Shown piece after piece: positions 17,967 through 26,744 of a stretch of 64,000 nucleotides of DNA. Origin of the DNA: Acetobacter sp. GTDB lineage: Bacteria; Pseudomonadota; Alphaproteobacteria; Acetobacterales; Acetobacteraceae. The stretch lies in NCBI RefSeq assembly GCF_022483985.1, contig NZ_JAKVME010000001.1:620001-684000 (forward strand), written 5' to 3'. How positions within the stretch are numbered: the first letter of the stretch is position 1; every line of letters begins with the position of its first letter. The translations under genes were made by a program, and so were the position numbers. The notes under the pieces were generated by a model, which was not told the origin of the DNA, made no database searches, and saw only the letters and a list, made by a program, of their open reading frames with translations.

Positions 17967-18020
17967 GGGTGACAGGGTTTCCCCGCCACCCACGCATAAG
18001 GGAAACCCTCACCCCCCCCC
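17967..18020. repeat. Imperfect inverted repeat and C9 tract
   Basis: GGGTGACAGGGTTTCC (17967-17982) is nearly the reverse complement of GGAAACCCTCACCC (18001-18014), differing by a two-base insertion. A run of nine C (18012-18020) closes the block. It adjoins the compound palindrome at 18044. Confidence 0.5.
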
Positions 18021-18043
18021 AACAGCATGATCTTAAACATAAG

Positions 18044-18120
18044 AAGTTTTTGGTGAAGCTTTTTTTCAAAAAGCTTCAAAGAACACAGCCTTTTTGAAAA
18101 AAGGCGGCACCCAAAAACTT
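18044..18120. repeat. Compound palindromic intergenic element
   Basis: The arms AAGTTTTTGGTG (18044-18055) and CACCCAAAAACTT (18108-18120) pair with one bulge. Inside are two further perfect hairpins: GAAGCTTTTT/AAAAAGCTTC (18055-18077) and GCCTTTTT/AAAAAGGC (18088-18105). The whole folds as a three-way junction. I recall similar elements between genes in acetic acid bacteria; only one copy is in this window. It may serve as a terminator after valS or be a REP/MITE-like element. Confidence 0.65.
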
Positions 18121-18144
18121 TTATATGCTTAAAAACCTCAGCAC

Positions 18145-20838
18145 TCACCCCAGACGGGCGAGCGCTGCCTTCAGGCGATCCCGGTCACCCTGCTGCGTCA
18201 CCAGACGCTCGCGGGTTTCCTCAACAATCTCCGGTTTGCCTCGGGCGATGAAGTCGGCATTCCCTAGCTTGCGCTCGGTCTTTTCGATTTCATCTTCCGC
18301 CTTGGTCAGTTCCTTGGTCAGACGGGCGCGTTCAGCGTCCAGATCGATGATGTCAGCAAGCGGCAGAACCAGCGTCGCTTCATCAAGCACCGCCTGAGCC
18401 GAGCCTTTCGGCACGTCGCCGTCCAGAACGCCGATTTCTGAAACACGGGCCATACGGCCAATCGTTTCCTTCCAGCGTGTGGCCCGATCCTGCGTGGTGG
18501 CTGACGCATCCTTCAGCAGCACAGGCGACAGACGGGAAGGGGGTACATTCATTTCCGAACGCACAGTGCGGATTTCGGAAATAAAGCGTGTCAGCCAGTC
18601 GATTTCCTCAATAGCCGCCTCAGCACCCGGTACGGTCACAGGCACCGGCCAAGCCGCGCCCATAAGCTCGCCACGCGGACCGTAGCCGAATTCGTGCCAA
18701 AGCGTGTCGGTGACAAATGGCATGATCGGCTGGAGCAGACGTAGGATCGTCTCCAGCACCCACGCCGTGACGGCGCGCAGTTCGTCGGCTTCCGGCGTTG
18801 TATCGCCCGAGAACAGCGGCTTGGTCAGTTCCAGATACCAGTCGCAGAAACGGTTCCAGACAAAGCGGTAGCACGCACCAGCATATTCATCGAAACGATA
18901 AGCTTCGAGCGCGCTGGTCGCCTCGCTGATGGCCTTGGACGCTTCGAAGATGATCCAGCGACCGAGCGGGCTCTGCACGGTCGAAGGATCGAAGCCCTCA
19001 ACCGGCTTCACGCCGTTCATTTCGCAGAAGCGCGAGGCATTCCACAGCTTGGTCACAAACGCCCGGTGATCTTCCACGCGCTTCGGACCAAACTTCAGAT
19101 CACGCCCAACACCGGTCAGCGCGCAGATGGTGAAACGGACCGCATCCGCGCCATACTGGTCGAGCAGTTCCAGCGGGTCGATGCCGTTGCCCTTGCTCTT
19201 AGACATCTTCTGGCCGCGCTCATCACGCACCAGACCATGAATGAAGACGGTGCGGAACGGCACATCCTTCATGAAGTGCAGGCCCATCATCATCATCCGA
19301 GCGACCCAGAAGAAGATGATGTCAAAGCCGGTGACCAGCACATCGGTCGGATAATAGCGGGCCAGATCAGGTGTCTTTTCAGGCCAACCGAGGGTGGAGA
19401 ACGGCCACAGAGCGGAGGAGAACCACGTGTCCAGCACGTCTTCATCCTGCGTCAGTTCGACGTCTTCCCCGTAATGGGCTTTCGCCTGCTGTTTCGTGTC
19501 GGCGTCGTCATATCCGACGAAAACAGCGCCATCCGGGCCATACCAGGCCGGGATACGATGCCCCCACCAGAGCTGACGGGAAATGCACCATGGCTGAATG
19601 TCGCGCATCCAGGCGAAGAACGTGTTCTCCCACTGACGCGGGACGAAGGTGACATCGCCTTTTTCAACGGCTTCAATAGCTGGACCGGCGAGGGTAGCGG
19701 CATCGCAATACCACTGTGTCGTCAGGCGCGGCTCGACCACGGCGCCACCACGCTCGGCGTGCGGCACCTGATTGGTGTGCGGCTCGATCTCGACGAGGTA
19801 ACCCAGCGTCTCAAGTTCGGCGACAATGGCTTTGCGGGCGTCCTCGCGGGACTTGCCTTCCAGACCGCGCACGAAAGCAGGATCGGCCAGACCGTCCACG
19901 GTGTGAAGATCGTCCTTGATTTCCGCAAGCGTAACGGCAGCGCCTTCATCCAGCACTGTCAGCATCGGCAGGTCATGCCGCTTGCCGACTTCAAAGTCGT
20001 TGAAGTCATGCGCCGGGGTGATCTTGACCGCGCCCGTGCCTTTTTCCGGATCGGAATAGGTGTCGGCTACGATGGGAATACGGCGGCCGGTCAGGGGCAG
20101 GACAACAAACCGTCCGACCAGTGTCTTGTAACGCTCATCCTCGGGATGCACGGCGACAGCGGTGTCGCCCAGCATGGTTTCCGGACGGGTCGTGGCGACC
20201 ACAATGGATTCACCGTCAGAGTCCGCCACAGGATAGCGGATGTGCCAGAGATTGCCGCGCACTTCCTTGTTCTCGACCTCAAGGTCGGAAATGGCGGTCC
20301 GGAAATGTGGGTCCCAGTTGACGAGGCGACGGTCACGATAGATCAGCTTGTCACGATACAACGAGACGAAGACTTCCTTGACGGCCTTGGATAGCCCGTC
20401 ATCCATGGTGAAGCGTTCGCGCGACCAGTCGAGGGACGAGCCGAGGCGACGAAGCTGGCGGGTGATACCGCTGCCGGATTCACCTTTCCATTTCCACACA
20501 CGGTTGAGGAATTCTTCGCGGCCAAGTTCCTGTCGCGTGGTGTTTTCACCTGCCAACTGACGTTCGACGACAAGTTGGGTCGCAATGCCCGCATGGTCCG
20601 TGCCGGGCTGCCAGAGCGTATCGCGACCCTGCATACGCTGCCAGCGGATCAGCGTGTCCTGCAACGTCATGGTCAGCGCATGTCCCATATGGAGCGTGCC
20701 CGTGACGTTAGGCGGCGGAATCATGATGGTGAAAGGCGTGGCCTTGCTGTTCGGATCGGCAGCGAACCGTCCCTCAGTTTCCCAGGTTTCGTAGAGCTGG
20801 GCTTCGGTGTCGGTTGCCTGAAACGTTTTGCTGAGCAT
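18145..20838 (-). CDS. valS: Valine-tRNA ligase
   Basis: A class I synthetase of 897 residues. The HIGH signature appears as HMGHAL (about residue 51), following PPPNVTGTL, and KMSKS as KMSKSKGNGIDP (about 545). The long CP1 editing insert carries TTRPETMLGDTAVAVHPED, which clears mischarged threonyl-tRNA. The C-terminal ~70 residues form the ValS coiled coil (LDAERARLTKELTKAEDEIE). It follows the popZ-like gene in the gene order typical of Alphaproteobacteria, but a strong terminator lies between, so it probably has its own promoter. Confidence 0.97.
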   Translation of the reverse strand: MLSKTFQATDTEAQLYETWETEGRFAADPNSKATPFTIMIPPPNVTGTLHMGHALTMTLQDTLIRWQRMQGRDTLWQPGTDHAGIATQLVVERQLAGENTTRQELGREEFLNRVWKWKGESGSGITRQLRRLGSSLDWSRERFTMDDGLSKAVKEVFVSLYRDKLIYRDRRLVNWDPHFRTAISDLEVENKEVRGNLWHIRYPVADSDGESIVVATTRPETMLGDTAVAVHPEDERYKTLVGRFVVLPLTGRRIPIVADTYSDPEKGTGAVKITPAHDFNDFEVGKRHDLPMLTVLDEGAAVTLAEIKDDLHTVDGLADPAFVRGLEGKSREDARKAIVAELETLGYLVEIEPHTNQVPHAERGGAVVEPRLTTQWYCDAATLAGPAIEAVEKGDVTFVPRQWENTFFAWMRDIQPWCISRQLWWGHRIPAWYGPDGAVFVGYDDADTKQQAKAHYGEDVELTQDEDVLDTWFSSALWPFSTLGWPEKTPDLARYYPTDVLVTGFDIIFFWVARMMMMGLHFMKDVPFRTVFIHGLVRDERGQKMSKSKGNGIDPLELLDQYGADAVRFTICALTGVGRDLKFGPKRVEDHRAFVTKLWNASRFCEMNGVKPVEGFDPSTVQSPLGRWIIFEASKAISEATSALEAYRFDEYAGACYRFVWNRFCDWYLELTKPLFSGDTTPEADELRAVTAWVLETILRLLQPIMPFVTDTLWHEFGYGPRGELMGAAWPVPVTVPGAEAAIEEIDWLTRFISEIRTVRSEMNVPPSRLSPVLLKDASATTQDRATRWKETIGRMARVSEIGVLDGDVPKGSAQAVLDEATLVLPLADIIDLDAERARLTKELTKAEDEIEKTERKLGNADFIARGKPEIVEETRERLVTQQGDRDRLKAALARLG

Positions 20839-20867
20839 CGCCTCTAACCAGATGGAAGGTGTTTGAA

Positions 20868-20904
20868 CAAAAAGAAACGCAGCGCTTATGCCGCGCTGCG
20901 TTTC
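20868..20904 (-). terminator. Terminator between popZ-like gene and valS
   Basis: GAAACGCAGCGC (20874-20885) pairs perfectly over 12 positions with GCGCTGCGTTTC (20893-20904), loop 7 bases; read leftward it is followed by TTTTT. It lies about 75 bases past the popZ-like stop. Confidence 0.9.
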
Positions 20905-20978
20905 CTCATACCGCTTCGAGCGGGTCTCTGACCAGTCGTGCTGTGCCGTTACCGGTCAGTCAGACTGGTTCAAAGGGA

Positions 20979-21872
20979 TCAGCGGTCGCTGAGACGCTCG
21001 ATCTCTTTCTGGACAGCCTGCTGCACGATGCCGGACAGGTGCTGATCCAGCCATTCCTTCAGGAATGCACGGACTTCATCGCGAACGATATCTTCAATGG
21101 TCAGGTTTCCACCGCGCGTGATAGACACTCGTCTCTCCTTATGTTCAAAAGATTGTTTACGGCGCAGCATCTGTTGCAGCGCGCCAAAAGAATGTTCCGT
21201 AGCACCGACAGTCTGCTTGTCCAGAGCGATCTGTACTGGCAGCGGGGCGTCAGAGTCGGAATAACCGGCAGCAGCTTCCGCCGGAGTTCTGTTCTCGCTC
21301 ATTCTGGTCCTAGCCTGTTGTGACTCGGTAGTCTCCACCAGTTGCACGGGTCGAGACAAGGGGGAAACGACAGGTAATGATGTTGGCAGGGTGGGTGCGG
21401 GGACATGAATTTCGGTTTCTGCCGTCACCGATTCATGTGTCTCTGCGGGCTCAGCGGAAACAGGTTCCGGCTCAGGCGCAGGAGATATCGGCGGAGCAAC
21501 ATGCTCCGGTTCTGCCGGTGTTTCAGCGACAGGAGCTGCGGGCTCGGGTGTTGGCTCTGCTTCCTGTTCGGCTTCTACCGGCAGATGGGGCTGCTGCTCC
21601 ACAGGCTCGTGTGATTCCGGCTGCTCTTCATCATGAGCGAACATGGAGGAATCAAGCACAAGCACGCTGTCATCATCGTCCTGCGGAGGCGGTGCGGATG
21701 GGGCGACCGCTTCCTCAGGCTTTGTTTCCGGCTGCGTTTCTGGTTGGAGCGCCGAAGCCGCCTGCTGGGAGGCGGCATGCGCCTCCTTTCCTTCCTGCAG
21801 GATGCGACGGATCGAACTCAGAACGGTATTGATGGAACCGTTTTCCGGCTGCGTGTCGTTATTCTCTGTCAT
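20979..21872 (-). CDS. popZ: PopZ-like polar organizing protein (DUF2497)
   Basis: The layout is that of PopZ: a short N-terminal helix (NTVLSSIRRILQEGKEAH), a long acidic, Pro/Glu-rich disordered middle (about residues 35-190), and a conserved C-terminal helical oligomerisation domain (LTIEDIVRDEVRAFLKEWL, ending IERLSDR). In Caulobacter PopZ self-assembles at cell poles and anchors ParB and other clients. At 297 residues it is longer than Caulobacter PopZ because of the middle region. The position between tolC and valS matches DUF2497 genes of other Alphaproteobacteria. The polar role in this organism is inferred from the family. Confidence 0.85.
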   Translation of the reverse strand: MTENNDTQPENGSINTVLSSIRRILQEGKEAHAASQQAASALQPETQPETKPEEAVAPSAPPPQDDDDSVLVLDSSMFAHDEEQPESHEPVEQQPHLPVEAEQEAEPTPEPAAPVAETPAEPEHVAPPISPAPEPEPVSAEPAETHESVTAETEIHVPAPTLPTSLPVVSPLSRPVQLVETTESQQARTRMSENRTPAEAAAGYSDSDAPLPVQIALDKQTVGATEHSFGALQQMLRRKQSFEHKERRVSITRGGNLTIEDIVRDEVRAFLKEWLDQHLSGIVQQAVQKEIERLSDR

Positions 21873-21896
21873 TAAAAAAACCTTTCCACGCCGCGC

Positions 21897-23336
21897 TTAC
21901 CGTCCGGGCTGATCCAATGCATAGTCATTCAGCCCCCACAGACGATCCTTAACCGCGTCATAGTAGGCTTTTTCATTATAGAGCGGCACGTTCAGATGCA
22001 GATCAAGCGCCGTCAGGCGTCCGATCGCAGAAGCGACGTTATAAGAGGACGTGACCATGTTACTCAGGCTCTGGACAAGCGCAACCTGCGCCTGAAGAAG
22101 GGTGCTCTGCTGCTGGAGTACCTCAAGAGTGGTGCTTGTTCCCACAATGGCCTGTCTTTCCACACCATCAAGCGCGATCATGCCAGCCTTGATGGCCGCG
22201 TGATTGCTCTCGATGGCGGCCTTGTAGGACACCAGACGCTGCCAGTTCGAGGCAGCGGACTGTGCGGCGGTGCGGCGCTGTACATCGACAGCCCGGCTGG
22301 AAGCCTCCGCCTGCTGTTTGGCCTGCCGGACCCCTGCATATTCCGACCCACCCTGATAGATCGGTACAGTCACATCCAGTGTGGCGTATTTGTCGTCATT
22401 GGTCTGGCCGCCAAGCTGCTGGTTGACCTGACGCATATAGGCGACCGAGGCAGATATGGTCGGCATTAACGTGGCCATGGCGACGGCGACGGCATCTTTC
22501 TGCGACGATTCGGTGAAAAGCGCTTCAATGACGTCCGGATTGTTCTTGACCGCCATGGCGACAGCTTCGTTTTCCGACTTGACCGGAAGCACGAGCGGCT
22601 GGGGAGGGACAAGGTTCGGCGGAGGGGCCATTCCCACCACCTGCATGTAGGTGGCCTGAGCAGTCTGGAGGGTTCCCTCTGACTGCTGCCGGGTCGCTTT
22701 TGCGCTGGCATAGGCTGATTCGGCCTGCGCTACGTCGGTGCGTGTGATTTCACCGACACGGAAACGCTCGTTCGTCGCCTTGAGCTGCTGTTCGAGAACG
22801 CGCTCGTTGTTGATGTTCAACTGGAGAAGCTGCTCATCCTCGATCACGCCGACATAAGCGTTCACGACACTCATGAAGACCTGCTGTTCCGTGGAGATCA
22901 GCTTGGCTCTTTCAGCCATGACCCTGTTGACGGCCTGATGGGTCTGGGCTGTCGTTTTGCCGCCGGTATAGATCGGTTCGGAGGCGGTGACTGTCGCCGC
23001 ATAACCGAACGTGCTGTATTTGCGCTGATAGCTGGCAATGCCCTGCGCCGGGTCGCCGGTATAGTTGTTGCTGCCCTTGTAATAGCTGGGGTTGAACTGC
23101 CCCTTGATGGTCGGGCGCCATCCGGCGAGCGCGGTGGGGACGTTTTCATCCGTCGCCCGAAGCGTCGCGCGCTCCTGCTGAAGTGTCGGGTTGGTCAGAT
23201 AGGCGACAGAAAGAGCTTCCTCCAGCGTGTGGGGGATGAAGCTGGGCTCGCCGCTGCCATCATATTTCTGGGCCATAGCTGTCGAACTGCACAGCAGAGC
23301 TGCCAGTCCCAGACCTAAGCGGCAGGAATGCTTCAT
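21897..23336 (-). CDS. tolC: TolC-family outer-membrane channel protein
   Basis: TolC forms the outer-membrane tunnel for type I secretion and efflux pumps. The ATG at 23336, preceded by an AGAGAG site, starts a signal peptide (MKHSCRLGLGLAALLCSS, cleaved after AMA); the frame extends to 23369. The body shows the two internal repeats of this family: long alpha-hairpins with EEALSVAYLTNPTLQQERA at the start of the first and repeated barrel strands. The equatorial motif GEITRTDVAQAESAYASA is typical of TolC. The mature protein has about 460 residues, normal size. It could serve the RND adaptor at the left edge or other pumps. Confidence 0.92.
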   Translation of the reverse strand: MKHSCRLGLGLAALLCSSTAMAQKYDGSGEPSFIPHTLEEALSVAYLTNPTLQQERATLRATDENVPTALAGWRPTIKGQFNPSYYKGSNNYTGDPAQGIASYQRKYSTFGYAATVTASEPIYTGGKTTAQTHQAVNRVMAERAKLISTEQQVFMSVVNAYVGVIEDEQLLQLNINNERVLEQQLKATNERFRVGEITRTDVAQAESAYASAKATRQQSEGTLQTAQATYMQVVGMAPPPNLVPPQPLVLPVKSENEAVAMAVKNNPDVIEALFTESSQKDAVAVAMATLMPTISASVAYMRQVNQQLGGQTNDDKYATLDVTVPIYQGGSEYAGVRQAKQQAEASSRAVDVQRRTAAQSAASNWQRLVSYKAAIESNHAAIKAGMIALDGVERQAIVGTSTTLEVLQQQSTLLQAQVALVQSLSNMVTSSYNVASAIGRLTALDLHLNVPLYNEKAYYDAVKDRLWGLNDYALDQPGR

Positions 23337-23478
23337 GTAACTTCTCTCTTTGATACCTGCTCCGCACACTCGACCGGAGTTGAGAGCTTATGCCACGCTG
23401 ATGTCGGATTTTCCACTATTCTACTTAACAGCAGATTGCCACATCGGAATTTATCTCAGCAGCAGCACCTTATCCCGT

Positions 23479-24198
23479 TCAGAAAGCAAACGCTGCGGGT
23501 CGTTCAAAATCTGGCAGCACCGGCGCCTCGGAATCGAAGAAGCGACGGATGGACCAGCCATCACTTTTTTCCGCTTCAGCCAGAAAAGCCGAAGACGTTC
23601 CGTCGTCCGGACGGAGTATCCCGGCTACACGCCCGTCTGCGGTCAGTTGTGTGAGGCAGAAATGCGGAATTTCCTCAACGGCGCCATCAAAAAAGATCAG
23701 ATCGAAAGGCGCGCTGTCAGGGGCTCCTTCAGCAAGAGGCGCCTGCTGCCATGACACGTTCAGAGACAGGCGCGCCGTAAAAGCCGTGCCGATGGCCAGC
23801 AGAGCCGCATCCGTTTCCAGCGCGGTCACCTCTGCGCCAAGCATGCTGACAAGAGCCGCTGTATATCCTGTGGCAGCGCCGACCACGAGTACGCGCTGTC
23901 CCGCCTCGATATCTGCCATCTGCACAAGGCGGGCGGTCACCATCGGTTGCAGCAGATAACGGCCATTCCCGAGTGGGAGCGTGAGGTCGGAATAGGCGAA
24001 TTCCTGCTCGGTGTCCGGCAAAGCGTATTCACGGGGCAGGGTTCGCATGACCGCAATGATGCGGGGATCGTTCACTTCAAGCGGACGCACCTGATCATCA
24101 ACCATCCGCTGCCGGGCGGTATCAAGAGACACACGACCGGCTTCCGGAGAACTCGGAGGAAGTACGGAGGTCAGGGCCCGGTCTGCGGCATAGGTCAT
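23479..24198 (-). CDS. pcm: Protein-L-isoaspartate O-methyltransferase family
   Basis: The family repairs isoaspartyl residues by AdoMet-dependent methylation. The start at 24198 (MTYAADRALTS) gives 239 residues; the longer frame to 24519 runs through tRNA-Cys and is not coding. Conserved parts are ARQRMVDDQVRPLEV, LLQPMVTARLVQM (the family's 'isqP.m.a.m' loop), and the AdoMet loop RVLVVGAATGYTAALVSMLGA with the acidic end VTALETD. This branch, next to tolC in Alphaproteobacteria, is often annotated Pcm but lacks parts of the classic active site, so its true substrate may differ. Confidence 0.82.
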   Translation of the reverse strand: MTYAADRALTSVLPPSSPEAGRVSLDTARQRMVDDQVRPLEVNDPRIIAVMRTLPREYALPDTEQEFAYSDLTLPLGNGRYLLQPMVTARLVQMADIEAGQRVLVVGAATGYTAALVSMLGAEVTALETDAALLAIGTAFTARLSLNVSWQQAPLAEGAPDSAPFDLIFFDGAVEEIPHFCLTQLTADGRVAGILRPDDGTSSAFLAEAEKSDGWSIRRFFDSEAPVLPDFERPAAFAF

Positions 24199-24370
24199 GA
24201 TGGCTGTCTTCCGTTTCAGTCTGTGTGGCTCCCCCGGAACCGCAGCGGTTCCGGAAGCATACATGATCAATGACAAAACCCAGAGGAGGGCCTTCGTCAA
24301 CTGATTGTAGCGTGAACTGTGCTGATAATGGGTTGAGCAGATGGAGTGGCTGGTGAATGACAGAGAGGAC

Positions 24371-24399
24371 TTGACCCGCCACGAGACGTGAGAGATATA
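24371..24399 (+). promoter_or_regulatory. Promoter of tRNA-Cys
   Basis: TTGACC (24371-24376) and GATATA (24394-24399) are separated by 17 bases and lie 17 bases before the tRNA, a good sigma-70-type match. The motif is seen in the sequence; activity is inferred. Confidence 0.6.
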
Positions 24400-24415
24400 G
24401 CGCTGGCACCGATGA

Positions 24416-24489
24416 GGTCCGGTGGCAGAATGGTGATGTAGCGGACTGCAAATCCGCGAATGTGGGTTCGATTCCCGCCCGGACCTCCA
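24416..24489 (+). tRNA. tRNA-Cys (anticodon GCA)
   Basis: A complete cloverleaf can be drawn. The acceptor arms GGTCCGG and CCGGACC pair fully and are followed by T and an encoded CCA. The anticodon stem GCGGA/TCCGC holds the loop CTGCAAA with anticodon GCA. The T arm contains GGTTCGATTCC. Length is 74 bases. No integrase gene or repeated 3' end suggests an attachment site here. Confidence 0.97.
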
Positions 24490-24690
24490 AAAATCCAGAA
24501 AATCGCGGAAAACAAACAAAAAACCAGAGAGTTTTACACTTTCATCGGGTTGGTTTTACCGTTTCGGGCAGATACAGCGGCTGTCGAATGAGGTGTTTTT
24601 GATCGGCTGCGCGGGTGCGGCTGACAACCTCTGACGGGGCCGGGCTGCTGTCCGCGCGGCCCAGCTTTCTCAGGGACTCTTCGCCTGCTG

Positions 24691-25665
24691 TCACTCCCTC
24701 GCTATCTGAGTGGCGAGCGCCGAAGCCGCTCCGAACAGGCCCGGTTCAGGGTAGTGGATCATTCTGACAGGGATTTTTCGCATTAGCGTTTCAAAGCGAC
24801 CTTTTTCGATGAAACGGTGAAAAAAGTCCGAGCGGGGCAGAACGCTCATCAGGCGCTTTCCCAGCCCTCCGGCGATGACGACGCCTGTAGCTCCATGCGC
24901 GAGGGCCATATCACCGGCAAAGGATCCCAGCATCCGGCAGAACCGGACCATTCCCTGCATGGCGACCTGATCATGGCCTTCGAGCGCCAGCGTCCAGAGC
25001 TGTTTGTCATCCAGATTGCGATTCATTTCGCCCATATCGTCGGCGACAAGACCGCAGATATGAATGATCGCCGGTCCTGAAATCACACGCTCTGCCGAAA
25101 CACGTCCGTAGATGGCGCGCATACGGTCGAGCAGGCGGTCTTCAAAATCGTCACAGGGGCTGAAGCCGATGTGACCGCCTTCGGCGCCCCGCACGAGAGT
25201 TTCGCTCCCATTGCGGATGATACTGGCGGTGCCGAGTCCTGTGCCCGGACCAATCGCCAGAATGGTGCCATTGTCGGGGAGAGGATGGTCTGGCCCACAC
25301 AGATGGGGCTGATGCTCGTGATCAAGATGGGCCACCGCATGAGCCACGGCTTCAAAATCATTCAGCAGGAGGGTATTGGCCACATTCAGCCGTTCGGCCA
25401 GACCTGCCTTGACGATGACCCACGGATTGTTCGCCATCGTCAGAACCTCGCTCTGGACGGGAGCGGCAACCGCCAGAGCAGCCCGATTGGGGAGTGGGCG
25501 GCCCAGATTCTCACGAAAATGGTTCCAGGCGCTTTCCAGTGTGTCGTGGTCCGCCACATTCAGGATCATCGGCGCGTCAAGTGAGCCGACACGTCCTTTA
25601 TTCACCCTTGCGATGCTGAAACGCGCGTGGGTTCCTCCGATATCGGCGGCGACAATCTCTTCCAT
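24691..25665 (-). CDS. glk: Glucokinase
   Basis: Proteobacterial-type glucokinase, which phosphorylates glucose with ATP in the cytoplasm. The N-terminal phosphate-binding loop VAADIGGTHARFSIARV, the hinge LLNDFEAVAHAVA with the catalytic Asp (NDFEA), the phosphate-2 loop ILAIGPGTGLGTA and the sugar-binding EGGHIGFSPCD are all present. The start at 25665 (MEEIVAADIGG) is preferred to the one at 25692. Length is about 324 residues. It is transcribed alone after the SDR gene on the same strand, with an 80-base gap. Confidence 0.95.
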   Translation of the reverse strand: MEEIVAADIGGTHARFSIARVNKGRVGSLDAPMILNVADHDTLESAWNHFRENLGRPLPNRAALAVAAPVQSEVLTMANNPWVIVKAGLAERLNVANTLLLNDFEAVAHAVAHLDHEHQPHLCGPDHPLPDNGTILAIGPGTGLGTASIIRNGSETLVRGAEGGHIGFSPCDDFEDRLLDRMRAIYGRVSAERVISGPAIIHICGLVADDMGEMNRNLDDKQLWTLALEGHDQVAMQGMVRFCRMLGSFAGDMALAHGATGVVIAGGLGKRLMSVLPRSDFFHRFIEKGRFETLMRKIPVRMIHYPEPGLFGAASALATQIARE

Positions 25666-25770
25666 GATCGGCTGACCTTCTTTTTTGTCCATCAGAGACG
25701 AAACGCTCTGTGCTCGGATTGGGTGAGATGTTCAGGAAAAAATCGGATCAGGCCATTTTCCTGAATCGGA

Positions 25771-26670
25771 TTAACCGGAGTGAGTCTGGCGGGGCTTCTG
25801 GTCCGCCGCGATGCGCGACATGATCGCACGCCGGATCATTCCGGGTGTCAGGCGGTCAATCAGCCGCAGCAGGCGGAATGGCCATGGGAAAAGTGTCTCT
25901 CCCCTGTTGCGGGCAAGAGCGGCGATGATGTGACGGGACGCTGCTTCAGGTGTGACGAGAAAGGGGCGGGGGCCGATGATGCGGCGGCTCATGTCCGTAT
26001 CGACAAAACCCGGCGCAATGAGGACCACCTCCACGCCGAGAGGAGCGAGAGCGATGCGCGCGGAACTTGCGAATCGCGCCAGACCGGCTTTCGATCCACC
26101 ATAACCGGCCGCAAAGGGTAGGTCGTGATAGGCTGCTACAGAGCCGATCAGGGCGATTTTTCCGCCTCCACGCGCCTGCATCCTGTCGGCTGCCGCCATG
26201 GTGAGGGCGGAAGGCACGGCGTAGTTGACGAGCCCCAGTTCCAGAACGGTTTCGGCGCGCTCCGTTTTTTCCGACGCGGTTTTCATATCGGAGAGACCGG
26301 CGCAGAGAATGACGCTGTCAAACTGTGACGTGTCGTCGTCGGCGCGAAAGGCGGCGATCGCTGCGTGACCGTCGGACAGGTCGATTTCCCGGGTCAGGAC
26401 GGAAGCGCCGCGCTCCCGGCAGAACCGTGCGATCTCCTGAAGACGGTCGGCATTGCGTCCCCACAGCACGAGCGTATTGCCCGGTCGGGCATAATCGCGG
26501 GCAAGCGCTCTCCCGATCCCGCCGGAAGCGCCTGTGATGAGAATGCGAATCGGTTTCGTCGGGCTGTGACTTGTCGCGCCGGGCTTTCTGATGGATGAGA
26601 GGCAGGAAAACGGAAACAATCTGTTGCGTCGTTTCACGTTGGCAGCGGTTTCTTTCAACGGTATGTCCAA
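25771..26670 (-). CDS. Short-chain dehydrogenase/reductase
   Basis: A classical SDR: the cofactor motif TGASGGIGRAL (about residue 46), an NAG-like CAGLSD, and the active site with Ser in LIGSVAAY and YGGSK (YxxxK). The tail PWPFRLLRLIDRLTPGMIRRA, basic and hydrophobic, matches the branch that works on lipid or acyl chains near membranes. The start is uncertain: the first codon is TTG at 26670, GTG at 26637 is an alternative, and no ATG precedes the cofactor motif. It is divergent from the GNAT-like gene, with 74 bases between starts. The substrate is unknown. Confidence 0.85.
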   Translation of the reverse strand: MDIPLKETAANVKRRNRLFPFSCLSSIRKPGATSHSPTKPIRILITGASGGIGRALARDYARPGNTLVLWGRNADRLQEIARFCRERGASVLTREIDLSDGHAAIAAFRADDDTSQFDSVILCAGLSDMKTASEKTERAETVLELGLVNYAVPSALTMAAADRMQARGGGKIALIGSVAAYHDLPFAAGYGGSKAGLARFASSARIALAPLGVEVVLIAPGFVDTDMSRRIIGPRPFLVTPEAASRHIIAALARNRGETLFPWPFRLLRLIDRLTPGMIRRAIMSRIAADQKPRQTHSG

Positions 26671-26744
26671 TGCCCTTCATGCACCGGGAAGCTAAGGTGC
26701 TGGTTATGGTATCGCGCGAGACCGCGTGTTTGCAGGGAGAGTTC

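Noticed and set aside
19066..20394. 442-codon open frame on the plus strand
   Set aside because: It lies wholly antisense to valS and shows no motif.
24416..24489. tRNA-Cys as an integration site for a mobile island
   Set aside because: No integrase gene, no repeated tRNA 3' end and no GC shift is seen on either side.
24199..24519. N-terminal extension of the pcm frame
   Set aside because: It would run through the antisense of tRNA-Cys. The conserved protein begins at 24198.
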